NCBI GenBank assembly: GCA_017530275.1
Contig: JAFXMP010000111.1
Span: 1-55,177 of the forward strand
Length of the DNA stretch: 55,177 nucleotides
DNA from: Clostridia bacterium
GTDB lineage: Bacteria; Bacillota_A; Clostridia; Christensenellales; Aristaeellaceae
Direction of reading: 5' to 3'
Position 1 is the stretch's first letter. Each line of letters starts with the position of its first letter. A program made the translations under genes and the position numbers. Of this stretch, positions 25,827-34,038 are shown in pieces. The notes beneath the pieces were generated by a model that ran no database searches, was not told the DNA's origin, and was given only the letters and a program-made list of their open reading frames with translations.

Positions 25827-26948
25827 TCACACCGCCTTTTTGACCAGGTCGTTTTCCACGCCGGTGAGCAGGTTCCTGCTGCCGTCCTGGCAGAACAGGT
25901 TGGCCTTTTTTGTGTTCAGGCGCAGGCGCACTTCGGTGCCGGGTTTGATGATAGAATCGATGCTGGATTCCTGGATGATTTCGACTTTTTCACCGGAAAG
26001 AAGATGCACGAAGTAATGGGTGTTCAGGCCCAGGAACACGCTGCTGTCGATCATGGCGCGAAGGCCTTCCCCTTCTCCGGTTTCCACGATCAGCTCTTCC
26101 GGCCGGGCACAGAGGATCACGGGCTGGGCTTTCATGTTTTCCGCCGCCACGGAATCGAATGCCGCTTCGTAGCCGGTGGGCAGCGCCACCACCGCTTTGC
26201 CGTTTTCCACCTTCATTTGCCCTTCCAAAATGTTGCTCCGGCCGATGAAGGTGGCCACGAAGGTATTGGCGGGACGCTGATAGATGTTCTTCGGGGTGCC
26301 CACGTGCTGGATCACGCCGCCGTTCATAACGGCGATGCGGTCGGAAACCGCCATAGCTTCCTCCTGGTCATGGGTTACGTATACGGTGGTGATGCCCACG
26401 CTGTTTTGGATCTCCTTGATGGCCGTGCGCATTTCCACGCGGAGCTTGGCGTCCAGGTTGGAAAGCGGTTCGTCCATGAGCAGCACGTCCGGCTCGATGC
26501 ATAGGGCGCGGGCCAGGGCCACGCGCTGCTGCTGGCCGCCGGAAAGCTGGGCGGGCATGCGGTCTGCCAGCTGGTCGATCTGCATGAGTTTCAGAAATTT
26601 ATCCGCCTGGCTATGGATCAGCTTCCGGTCAAAGGGCCGGTTTTTCAGGCCGAATTCCACGTTTTTCCTTACGTTCATGTGGGGGAAAATGGCGTAATTC
26701 TGGAACACCATGCCGATGTTGCGCTTGGCGGGGTTCAGGTCGTTGATGCGGGTATCGTTGAAGTAAAAATCGCCGCCCTCAATGGAATTGAAGCCCGCGA
26801 TCATGCGAAGCAATGTGGTTTTGCCGCACCCGGAGGGGCCCAGCAGCGTGAAAAACTCGCCGCCGTTGATGCTCAAGGACAGGTTTTCGATTACCGTGTT
26901 TTTGCCGTACTTCTTCACGGCATTACGAATGTTGATGCTGACACTCAT
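25827..26948 (-). CDS. ABC transporter ATP-binding protein (FbpC/PotA-like)
   Basis: A 373-residue importer ATPase with all motifs intact: Walker A GPSGCGKTTLLR (about 38-49), Q-loop FQNYAIFPHM, signature LSGGQQQRVALARAL, Walker B VLLMDEPLSNLD and the H-loop YVTHDQEEAM. The C-terminal region from about 240 matches the TOBE regulatory domain of FbpC/PotA-type proteins. It is first in the operon and has a promoter with a 28-bp palindrome upstream. It powers the fused permease that follows. Confidence 0.92.
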   Translation of the reverse strand: MSVSINIRNAVKKYGKNTVIENLSLSINGGEFFTLLGPSGCGKTTLLRMIAGFNSIEGGDFYFNDTRINDLNPAKRNIGMVFQNYAIFPHMNVRKNVEFGLKNRPFDRKLIHSQADKFLKLMQIDQLADRMPAQLSGGQQQRVALARALCIEPDVLLMDEPLSNLDAKLRVEMRTAIKEIQNSVGITTVYVTHDQEEAMAVSDRIAVMNGGVIQHVGTPKNIYQRPANTFVATFIGRSNILEGQMKVENGKAVVALPTGYEAAFDSVAAENMKAQPVILCARPEELIVETGEGEGLRAMIDSSVFLGLNTHYFVHLLSGEKVEIIQESSIDSIIKPGTEVRLRLNTKKANLFCQDGSRNLLTGVENDLVKKAV

Positions 26949-27019
26949 GTTACGCCCACTCCTTTTGGATATTTGTATAAATACGCCGTTTTTTGATCAT
27001 AAAATCAATCGCTGCATGC

Positions 27020-27061
27020 ATTATACCACAGGCTTTAGCAAAAATCTATAGATTTGCTAAA
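27020..27061 (-). promoter_or_regulatory. Promoter with palindromic operator for the iron-type ABC operon
   Basis: On the minus strand a perfect TATAAT is at 27025-27020. The -35 position, 17 bp upstream, falls inside a dyad at 27034-27061 with arms TTTAGCAAA and TTTGCTAAA around a self-complementary ATCTATAGAT core. A regulator bound there would block the promoter. The operator does not read as a classical Fur box; a DtxR/MntR-like or other metal regulator is only a guess. Confidence 0.55.
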
Positions 27062-27073
27062 ACAAATTGAACG

Positions 27074-27098
27074 CAAAAAAGGCTGCCAGCCGGCAGCC
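27074..27098 (-). terminator. Terminator for the BMP binding-protein gene
   Basis: On the minus strand, GGCTGCC-GGCT-GGCAGCC (7-bp stem) is followed by TTTTTT, 31 bp past the stop of the BMP-type gene. Confidence 0.85.
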
Positions 27099-27128
27099 TT
27101 GCGAAGTTGAATGGGTTTTGTGATCAAA

Positions 27129-28130
27129 TCAATCGTCCAGGGTGAAAGCGGGCACGGCGTCCACAGAGGTGGGCACGGCCTTTTCACCGGCGATGATCGC
27201 GGCCTTGGCGGCTTCCACAACGGCCAGCACGTCAGCGGGGATCTGGTCACGGGTGGGAGCGATGTCCACGCCGCCGTTGCTCAGATCGTACAGATGGATG
27301 CCGGGGGTGAATTCGCCAGCCTTCACGGCCTTGGAAATATCCTGGGAAGCGGTGTCAACGCGCTTCATAGCGGAGGTGATGATGTGGTCGTTGCCCAGCA
27401 CCACAGCCTGGTCGCTGTCCACGCCGATGCCCCAGATGTTTTCTTCCGCGCAGGTGTTCATGGCGCCGATGCCGGTGCCGCCCGCGGCGTGGTAGATCAC
27501 GTCGGCGCCCTTGGTGATCATGTCCTTGGCAGCGGTGGCGCCGCCGGCGATGTCACCGAAGTTGTTGGCGTTGTACTGCAAAACGGTCGCGTCGGGGCAC
27601 ACTTCCTGCACGCCGGAAATGAAGCCGATGCCGAACAGGTTCATGGAATCGGACACCATGCCTTGGATGTAGCCCACGGTCTTGGACTGGGTGATGGAAC
27701 CGGCCACCAGGCCAACCAGGTAGGAAGCCTGCTCCTGAGCGAACATCAGGCAAGCTACGTTGGGCAGATCGATGGAGGCGTCGTCGATGATGGCGAACAG
27801 CTGATCGGGGTTGTCTTCAGCGGCTTCGCGGGTGGCGTCAGCCAGCATGTAGCCCACGCAGATGATCAGATCGTAGCCTTCGTCGATGAAGGTGTTGATG
27901 TTGGTCTGATAGTCGGCGTCGGTCTTGCTTTCCAGATAGTTCACTTCAAAGGAAGCATCCTCGGCAGCCAGGGCGACGAGGCCTTCCCAGGAGGTCTGGT
28001 TGAAGGAGTTGTCGTTCACGCCGCCAACGTCGGTCACCATACCGATTTTCACGGTGCCGTCAGCCATGGCGGGAGCGGCCAGGGCCAGCGCAAGGCACAG
28101 GGCCAGAGCGATGGAGAGAAGCTTTTTCAT
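27129..28130 (-). CDS. BMP family ABC transporter substrate-binding protein
   Basis: A 333-residue PnrA/BmpA-like binding protein, a family that delivers nucleosides (mostly purine) to YufOPQ-type importers. It begins with a signal peptide ending APAMADG; no lipobox Cys is at the cleavage position. Family motifs are IGMVTDVGGVNDNSFNQTSWEG near the N-terminus, LIICVGYMLADAT and VIYHAAGGTGIGAM. It stands alone on the minus strand with its own promoter and terminator, divergent from a BMP-type cassette with a dead ATPase and about 10 kb from an intact ATPase/permease set that lacks a binding protein. It may serve either or both. Confidence 0.92.
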   Translation of the reverse strand: MKKLLSIALALCLALALAAPAMADGTVKIGMVTDVGGVNDNSFNQTSWEGLVALAAEDASFEVNYLESKTDADYQTNINTFIDEGYDLIICVGYMLADATREAAEDNPDQLFAIIDDASIDLPNVACLMFAQEQASYLVGLVAGSITQSKTVGYIQGMVSDSMNLFGIGFISGVQEVCPDATVLQYNANNFGDIAGGATAAKDMITKGADVIYHAAGGTGIGAMNTCAEENIWGIGVDSDQAVVLGNDHIITSAMKRVDTASQDISKAVKAGEFTPGIHLYDLSNGGVDIAPTRDQIPADVLAVVEAAKAAIIAGEKAVPTSVDAVPAFTLDD

Positions 28131-28189
28131 TGTTTTTTGCCTCCATTTCTTTTTTTCGGGGCACGAAAAATCGTGTCTCTGTCGCGGTT

Positions 28190-28219
28190 ATTATACCATG
28201 ACGCGTATGCAAAAATCAA
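28190..28219 (-). promoter_or_regulatory. Promoter for the BMP binding-protein gene
   Basis: On the minus strand: TTGATT (28219-28214), an 18-bp spacer and perfect TATAAT (28195-28190), about 60 bp upstream of the ATG. Confidence 0.65.
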
Positions 28220-28300
28220 GGCGATTCAGAAAGAATTTGAAATAGCGGGCCTGATGCGGACCAGTTTGCGGAATTTACATGCGGCGGGTGGATTTCCCGC

Positions 28301-28329
28301 TGGACAAGCGTTCCCGTTTCCCGTATAAT
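28301..28329 (+). promoter_or_regulatory. Promoter for the degenerate BMP-type cassette
   Basis: TGGACA (28301-28306), exactly 17 bp, then TATAAT (28324-28329). It rules out the upstream in-frame start at 28279 and supports the ATG at 28405. It also shows that the dead-ATPase cassette still has a good promoter. Confidence 0.7.
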
Positions 28330-28404
28330 GAAAGCGAAGAACGGGAAGAGCCGCGAAAAGGTACGCGGACCTGCCGGGAACGCGGAAGGAACAAGGATTT
28401 GCCC

Positions 28405-29808
28405 ATGACTGCTGATGCTTTCGAAATCAAGCATATTCCCACAGGAGGGAACGAAAACGGTTCTCTGAAAGCGCGGGAGGGAGAAATGCGCGCTGTTTTG
28501 GCACGTCACAGCCTGTGCGCGCTGCTTTCGGATGCGCTGGGAGGCCTTTCCTGTGAAGGTGATATGGAAATCCTTCTGCGTGGGAAAACCGTTTTCCCCC
28601 GTTCGCCCAGGGCGGCTTTGAAAAAGGGCGTTTCCGTGATTTCTCCCGAAAGCGTTCTCGCAAGAGGCTTGAGCTTATCAGACCATATCCGGCTGCTGCC
28701 CGGCATGCTGTGCGGCGGGAAAAAGGCCCGGGAAAAGGCGGAAACCCTGTGCGCCGAATACGGATGGACAGCGGATTTGACCGCTCCCGCGGAAGCGCTG
28801 TCCGCTGGGGACCGGTACCGGGGAGAAATCCTGCTGGCCTTGTTTCGTGGCAGCGAACTCCTGGTGCTGCGTGAACCGGAAGCAGCGCTGACGCCCCTGG
28901 AAACGGAGGAGGTGGCCACGGGCCTTAGAAAAGCCTGCCAGCAGGGAAAGACCGTGCTGCTGCTGACCGCTCGTCAGCGCGTCGCTGCCTTGGCGGACGC
29001 TTTTGACGTGCTTTCCCCGGCAGCGGACGATACACCGCCGGAGCGGCTGGATATTACGGTGGGCAGCGTTGTGCTGGAGGCGCGGAGCCTGACGGGCCGC
29101 GGCCTTCAGGACGTTTCCTTTGAAGCCCGGGCGGGAGAAATATTGGCTGTGGTGGGTCTGCCTGGCAGCGGACAGCAGGCGTTTTTGGATGCACTCACCG
29201 GCGCGCTGCCCCTGACCGGAGGCCGCCTGCGGCTCAACGGGCGGGAAATCACCGGCTATTCCATCCGGGAACGCATCCGGGCGGGCATCGCCTGCGTGCC
29301 GGGGCAGGAGATGGATTTCGGCTTTCCTCTTGGCAATATCACGGCGGGGGAAAGCATGGCGCTGCGCCGGTACCGGGACCCTGTGTTTCAGGAGAGCGGG
29401 TTTCTCCGAAAGGGTGAAATGCGCCGGTACGCAGGGGAGGTGCTGAATTGGCTGAACATCCGGCCGGGAGAGGAGCGTTTGCCCGAAAACCGTCAGCGCT
29501 GCGCCCTGACCCGCGAAACGGATGGGAACATTCACGCCTTGCTGACACTGAGTCCCACGGCGGGCATGGCGGAAAACGCGGCCCGGGATATCTGGGACCG
29601 GCTGATCAAACTGCGGAACGAACGCCGGGCCGTGGTGCTGATCACGGAGGATCCCCGGGAAGCGCTGCTGGCGGGGGACCGGGTGCTGACCCTGTGCCGG
29701 GGCGAGATCACCGGTGAATTCGACCCGGCAGTGACGTCGGAAAAGGAACTGGGCCTGTATATGACCGGGCGGCTGCAGAGCAGGGAGGAACGCTTCGATG
29801 AAGAATAA
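28405..29808 (+). CDS. Degenerate BMP-type ABC ATPase (YufO-like pseudo-ATPase)
   Basis: A 467-residue chain that aligns along its length with the two-domain ATPase of BMP-type importers, including the intact one at 39958-41496, but with the catalytic motifs gone. In domain 1, ARHSLCAL (33-40) stands where GENGAGKS should be, the Q-loop Gln is absent (SVISPESV), Walker B reads LVLREPEA (153-160, Asp to Arg) and the H-loop reads LLLTARQ. LSAGDRYRG (132-140) still resembles the signature. In domain 2, GLPGSGQQAF (251-260) lacks the Lys (also absent in functional relatives), the signature is LPENRQRCAL and PTRGLD has become PTAGMA. There is no stop or frameshift. It overlaps the next permease by 11 bp. 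It is either a structural subunit or in early decay; the clean frame and promoter favour the former. Confidence 0.8.
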   Translation: MTADAFEIKHIPTGGNENGSLKAREGEMRAVLARHSLCALLSDALGGLSCEGDMEILLRGKTVFPRSPRAALKKGVSVISPESVLARGLSLSDHIRLLPGMLCGGKKAREKAETLCAEYGWTADLTAPAEALSAGDRYRGEILLALFRGSELLVLREPEAALTPLETEEVATGLRKACQQGKTVLLLTARQRVAALADAFDVLSPAADDTPPERLDITVGSVVLEARSLTGRGLQDVSFEARAGEILAVVGLPGSGQQAFLDALTGALPLTGGRLRLNGREITGYSIRERIRAGIACVPGQEMDFGFPLGNITAGESMALRRYRDPVFQESGFLRKGEMRRYAGEVLNWLNIRPGEERLPENRQRCALTRETDGNIHALLTLSPTAGMAENAARDIWDRLIKLRNERRAVVLITEDPREALLAGDRVLTLCRGEITGEFDPAVTSEKELGLYMTGRLQSREERFDEE

Positions 29809-30808
29809 AGGGTTCCTTTCTTTTCTGCGCGGGCTGGGCAGGGCCGCGCTGTGCCTGATCGTGGGGCTGGCGCTTGGGGCGCTTGCGATGACAGCGGTAG
29901 CCTGGCTGAATCATCCCGAAGCCGATATCGTACAGGCAGCGGAAACCGCTTGGGCGGAAGGCCTGCTCCCGCTGCTGACCGGCGGCTGGGGGGATGGGCT
30001 GATATCCATACTGGGCCGGGCCGCGCCTGCTGTGCTGCTGGCCTTAGGCGTTTCCCTGACCTGGCAGGGGGGCATGCTGCAATTGGGCGGCGCGGGACAG
30101 TACGCCCTGGGCGCTGCCGCCGCTATGCTGTGCGCTTCGCTTTGGGGCCTGCCCTGGTATGCCTGCCTGGCCGCTGGCGCTTTGGCCGGAGCTCTGTGGG
30201 GAGCTTTGCCGGGGGTATTGAAATCGAAGCTCCGTCTGCGGGAAGCCTTGGGCACGGCGCTGACCGCGTGGCTTGCGCTGTACGCCCTCCAGGCATTTTC
30301 CCCCTTGTTCGTGTGGGAACAGCCTCAAGCGCCTGATTTGCTTCTCCCGGCGCTGCTGATCGCGGGCGTGATCGCCCTGATCATCTGGCTGGGCCTCAAA
30401 TATACCGTGCCGGGACTGGATATTCGGTTGCTGGGCGCTTCGGAGAAAACAGCCCGGTACGCCGGGGCGGACACGGGGAAAACGGCTTTCCTGACCCTAT
30501 GCCTGTCGGGCCTGTTAGGCGGAGCGGCGGGCGGGATGGATTGGCTGCTGGGCGGCGTGCCCCAACTGCCGGACCTGTCTCTGGCCCTTACGGGGCCGGG
30601 ACTGCACGGGCTGGCCGCTGCGGCGCTGGCCGGGGGGCATCCGCTGGGAGCCGCATGTGCGGCCATTATGATCAAGTACCTGTCCCTGGGGACGGAAACC
30701 ATGAACAGCGCGCTGTTTTCGCCGGAAATAGGCGAGGGTATGCTCGCGCTGATCCTGTACTGCTGCGCCTGCTTTGCGCTGCGTGGGAAAGGGGGTAGGA
30801 AAGCATGA
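29798..30808 (+). CDS. BMP-type ABC transporter permease (YufP-like)
   Basis: A 336-residue membrane protein of the BPD_transp_2 family with about 9-10 hydrophobic segments. It matches the first permease of nucleoside importers: an N-terminal segment, then LLALGVSLTWQGGMLQLGGAGQYALGAAAA in the position where the intact paralogue has a similar GxFNIGAEGQ motif. Here the consensus is altered (MLQLGGAGQY) but still recognisable. It starts 11 bp inside the pseudo-ATPase gene and overlaps the next permease by 4 bp, so the cassette is translationally coupled. Reading frame and membrane pattern look functional. Very Ala/Gly/Leu-rich compared with the intact paralogue. Confidence 0.83.
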   Translation: MKNKGFLSFLRGLGRAALCLIVGLALGALAMTAVAWLNHPEADIVQAAETAWAEGLLPLLTGGWGDGLISILGRAAPAVLLALGVSLTWQGGMLQLGGAGQYALGAAAAMLCASLWGLPWYACLAAGALAGALWGALPGVLKSKLRLREALGTALTAWLALYALQAFSPLFVWEQPQAPDLLLPALLIAGVIALIIWLGLKYTVPGLDIRLLGASEKTARYAGADTGKTAFLTLCLSGLLGGAAGGMDWLLGGVPQLPDLSLALTGPGLHGLAAAALAGGHPLGAACAAIMIKYLSLGTETMNSALFSPEIGEGMLALILYCCACFALRGKGGRKA

Positions 30809-31632
30809 CCTTAACCGCGTCTGCCGTCCTGCTTGGCGCTGCCTTGCTGCTGGGCGCGCTGGCCGCGTCTGCCGCCGGGCATGGTGGTATGCCGCTTTTC
30901 GCCCTGGAGGGCGTGATGCTGGCGGGGGGCCTCACCGGCGTGCTGTTTTCCCATGAACCCGTTTGGGTTTCCCTGCTGGCATCCGGCGGCGCGGGCGCGG
31001 CTGCGGCGCTGCTATGGGGCATTTTCCTCCCGCGCCGTAGGGGGAATCCGATCCTGGCGGGGCTGGCATTCAATGCTCTGGCCGCGGCGGCGGCCATGAT
31101 CGCGGCCCGGCTGCTGGGCGGCGTCAGCTACACCCGGAAGGGCTATTGGCTGGAAATCGCCGGGGAAAACGTAACGGTGTTCCTGCCTGTTGCGCTGGGC
31201 ATCATGCTGATCCTGTGGCTGCTGCTTTTCCATACCCGCTGGGGCCTGCGGCTGCGCCTGTGCGGCCAAAGCGACGCGCCGGAAAGAATGGGCGTGCGCG
31301 TCCGAGCCGTGCGCTTCTTTGTTCTGGCATTGGCCGGTTTTATCGGCGGCATGGGAGGGCTTTCCGCCCTGCTTTCCTTGGACGCGGGCTGGCGCATGGC
31401 TTGGGGCGTAGGCGGCCTGGGCTATGCTGCCCTGGTCATTGCCTGGGCTGGGAAATACGGGCCCTTCCGTATCCTGGCAGCATCGGCGCTTTTCACGCTG
31501 ATTTATGGCGGCGCGGCATGGCTGGGCGCGCCGGAAAGCGCGCTGCACGCCCTGCCCATCCTGACGGCATTGGCGCTGCTGACCATTGCCGGGCGGAAAA
31601 GGCCTGCGGAGCCGGACGGCGCCATGACTTGA
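30805..31632 (+). CDS. BMP-type ABC transporter permease (YufQ-like)
   Basis: A 275-residue membrane protein, the second permease of the degenerate cassette, with about 8 hydrophobic segments. MPLFALEGVMLAGGLTGVLF corresponds to the VVNIGIEGMMTAGAFTG motif of the intact paralogue at 37905-38852, and TRWGLRLRLCGQSDAPERMGV matches its TRFGLRLRACGEHPQACETLGI. The ATG overlaps the upstream stop (ATGA). It is about 40 residues shorter than the intact paralogue, mainly at the ends. No frame disruption is seen. It is followed after 20 bp by a TraB/GumN gene. Confidence 0.83.
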   Translation: MTLTASAVLLGAALLLGALAASAAGHGGMPLFALEGVMLAGGLTGVLFSHEPVWVSLLASGGAGAAAALLWGIFLPRRRGNPILAGLAFNALAAAAAMIAARLLGGVSYTRKGYWLEIAGENVTVFLPVALGIMLILWLLLFHTRWGLRLRLCGQSDAPERMGVRVRAVRFFVLALAGFIGGMGGLSALLSLDAGWRMAWGVGGLGYAALVIAWAGKYGPFRILAASALFTLIYGGAAWLGAPESALHALPILTALALLTIAGRKRPAEPDGAMT

Positions 31633-31652
31633 ATGAGTTTTTTGGAGGCATT

Positions 31653-32555
31653 ATGAAAAAAAGATTGATCACCGGTCTAATCGCCGCGGCGCTGCTGCTG
31701 CAGCCTTACGCGGCGGGGGCCGAAAGCACTCCGCTGGTGTACCGGGTCACGGATGGCCAGGGACATGTGCTGTATCTGCTGGGCACCATCCATGTGGGAA
31801 CGGATGACATGTATCCCCTGGGCAGCGCGGTGGAGGAGGCGTATGAAAACGCCGATATCGTGGCGGTGGAAATGGATGTGTACGCCTACGGCGGCAACCT
31901 GTTCAGCACCATGAAAACCGCTTTTGCCCTCATGTATGGCGTGCAGGACAATGTGAAAAACCATTTGTCCCCTGAAACCTACGCCCTGGGCGTGGAAAAG
32001 CTGGGCATGCCGGAAATCGCACTCCAGCGGATGAAGCCCGCCATGTGGTATTCCCTGGCGGAAAACTATATCATTGAAAAGGCGGGGCTGGACGCAATGA
32101 AGGGCGTGGATTACGGACTGCTGAAAAATGCCCACAGGGATGGAAAGCAGATCGACGAATTGGAGAGCCTGGACGCCCAAATGGCCACGCTGCTTGCCAT
32201 TCCCGAGGAAGTGATCGATTATGAGATCCAGGCCATGCTCACCTACCCGGAAGAATCCGCCCAGGGGCTGCGGGCTTTGTTTGAAGCCTGGCGGCAGGGG
32301 GATGAAGCGGGGCTGCGCACGCTGCTGGAGGCATCCACCGAAGGGGAAGACGATTTGAGCGAAGCCTACGAGGAATACGGCGATATCCTCATCGACAGCC
32401 GCAACGACGGCTTTGAAGAACAGGCCCTGGCTTATCTAAACAGCGGAAAAACGGCGCTGATCGCCGTAGGCGCGTTCCATATCATCGGCGAAAACGGATT
32501 GGCGGAAAAATTGGCCCGTCTTGGCTATACCGTGGAAGAAATCGGGAGGGAATGA
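31653..32555 (+). CDS. TraB/GumN family protein, secreted
   Basis: A 300-residue protein with a signal peptide (MKKRLITGLIAAALLLQPYAAGAES) and a TraB/GumN domain. The N-terminal LYLLGTIHVGTDDMYPL carries the GTxH motif and the C-terminal ALIAVGAFHIIGENGL carries the second GxxH motif, the two conserved histidine sites of this EreA/TIKI-like fold; ADIVAVEMD supplies the conserved Glu. Members may be metalloproteases or hydrolases; function here is open. ATG 31653 is 5 bp after TTGGAGG. The long upstream open frame overlapping the permease was rejected. It ends 4 bp before galT. Confidence 0.85.
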   Translation: MKKRLITGLIAAALLLQPYAAGAESTPLVYRVTDGQGHVLYLLGTIHVGTDDMYPLGSAVEEAYENADIVAVEMDVYAYGGNLFSTMKTAFALMYGVQDNVKNHLSPETYALGVEKLGMPEIALQRMKPAMWYSLAENYIIEKAGLDAMKGVDYGLLKNAHRDGKQIDELESLDAQMATLLAIPEEVIDYEIQAMLTYPEESAQGLRALFEAWRQGDEAGLRTLLEASTEGEDDLSEAYEEYGDILIDSRNDGFEEQALAYLNSGKTALIAVGAFHIIGENGLAEKLARLGYTVEEIGRE

Positions 32556-32559
32556 TCGT

Positions 32560-34023
32560 ATGCTGTTGGATCGGCTGCTGGATTTACTGGAGGAAAAACA
32601 ATTGGCGCTCCCTGAGGATCGGGCTTACACCCAAAACCTGCTGCTGGACGCCCTGCACTTAGACGCGCCTGCGGAAGGGGAACTGATCGGCGAGGATATT
32701 CCCGATTGCTTAGCGGAGCTGGCGGAATGGGCGGCGCAAACTGATGTGATCCATGACACAAACGATGAAAAGGACCGGATCATCGCGCGCATGGCGGGCA
32801 CGTTTACCCCCCATCCGGCGGTAGTGCGCGGCACCTTCTATGAGCTCATGGGCAGCCGGGGCCCGGAAGCGGCCGTCCACTGGTTCTATCAGCTGTGCCG
32901 GGACATCGATTATATTCGGGTGAAGCGCATCGCCCAGAATATCCAGTATACCGCTCCTTCCCCCTGCGGAGAATTGGAAATCACCATCAACCTCTCCAAG
33001 CCTGAAAAGGACCCTCGGGATATCGCGGCGGCGCGGAACGCTCCCAAGTCTGGATATCCCCTGTGCATGCTGTGCAAGGAGAACCCCGGCTATGCGGGCC
33101 GCGCGGGCTTTCCGGGCCGGGAAAACCACCGCATCGTACCGCTGAACTTAGCGGGAGAGGAATGGTATCTGCAATATTCCCCCTACCTGTATTTTGAAGA
33201 GCACTGCATCGTGCTGGACGGGGTGCATCGGCCCATGAAGCTGACCCGTAAAACCTTCGACCGGCTGTTTGAATTTGTGGATAAATTCCCCTTCTATTTT
33301 ATTGGAGCCAACGCCGATCTGCCCATTGTGGGCGGCTCCATCCTCACCCACGATCATTACCAGGGCGGGCGGCATGTGTTCCCCATGGATAAGGCCCCCG
33401 TCAAATGGACCTTTGACGGCCCCGCCAACGCGGGCGTGGTGGACTGGCCCATGACCTGTCTGCGCTTTATCAGCTCCGACGCGGAAGAATTGAAGAACAT
33501 CGCCATGAAGGTGCTGGAAGCCTGGCGGAAGTACAGCGACCCGTCCTTGGGCATTTACGCCGAAACCGACGCGCCGCACAACACGGTCACGCCCACCCTG
33601 CGCATCCTGCCGGATGGCCGGTATCAAATGCATCTGGTGCTGCGCAACAACCGCGCCAGCGCCGAGCATCCCCTGGGCATCTATCATCCCCATGCCAATC
33701 TGCATCATATCAAGAAAGAAAACATCGGCCTGATCGAGGTGATGGGCCTGTTCATTCTGCCCGGACGGCTCAAGACGGAGCTGGTGGCCCTTGAACCTTA
33801 CCTCATGGGCACGGGGGATATCCCCGAGGGCAGCAGCCATGAAAAGTGGGTTCAGGAAATCGCGGAAAAAACGGGCCGGAGCCTGACCCGGGAGCAGGCC
33901 GAAGAAGCGCTGCATCAGGCGGTGGCCGATACCTGCTATCAGGTGCTGTGCGACGCGGGCGTGTACAAGCAGGACGAAGCGGGCCAAGCGGGCCTCAAGC
34001 GCTTTTTAGATACTGTGTTTTGA
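32560..34023 (+). CDS. galT: UDP-glucose--hexose-1-phosphate uridylyltransferase, class II
   Basis: Class II GalT, 487 residues, the usual size for the Gram-positive form. It transfers UMP between glucose-1-P and galactose-1-P in the Leloir pathway. Class II features include TAPSPCGELEITINLSKPEK, YPLCMLCKENPGYAGR, FPGRENHRIVPLN and the active-site region GGSILTHDHYQGGRHVFPM (about 258-276). ATG 32560 follows GGGAGGG at 9 bp. No galK or galE is in the window, so galactose genes are dispersed or this copy serves another route. It follows TraB by 4 bp and precedes a membrane protein by 15 bp. Confidence 0.95.
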   Translation: MLLDRLLDLLEEKQLALPEDRAYTQNLLLDALHLDAPAEGELIGEDIPDCLAELAEWAAQTDVIHDTNDEKDRIIARMAGTFTPHPAVVRGTFYELMGSRGPEAAVHWFYQLCRDIDYIRVKRIAQNIQYTAPSPCGELEITINLSKPEKDPRDIAAARNAPKSGYPLCMLCKENPGYAGRAGFPGRENHRIVPLNLAGEEWYLQYSPYLYFEEHCIVLDGVHRPMKLTRKTFDRLFEFVDKFPFYFIGANADLPIVGGSILTHDHYQGGRHVFPMDKAPVKWTFDGPANAGVVDWPMTCLRFISSDAEELKNIAMKVLEAWRKYSDPSLGIYAETDAPHNTVTPTLRILPDGRYQMHLVLRNNRASAEHPLGIYHPHANLHHIKKENIGLIEVMGLFILPGRLKTELVALEPYLMGTGDIPEGSSHEKWVQEIAEKTGRSLTREQAEEALHQAVADTCYQVLCDAGVYKQDEAGQAGLKRFLDTVF

Positions 34024-34038
34024 TAAGGAGCAACGCAA

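Noticed and set aside
24498..26504. 668-codon plus-strand open frame opposite the permease and ATPase genes
   Set aside because: It is an antisense shadow of two clear ABC genes; it is His/Gln/Gly-rich with no recognisable domain.
28279..28404. Earlier in-frame start for the degenerate ATPase
   Set aside because: The region contains the -35 and -10 of the promoter, so it lies upstream of the transcript start.
31146..31652. Upstream extension of the TraB/GumN frame
   Set aside because: It overlaps the YufQ-like permease in another frame; the signal peptide begins at ATG 31653 behind TTGGAGG.
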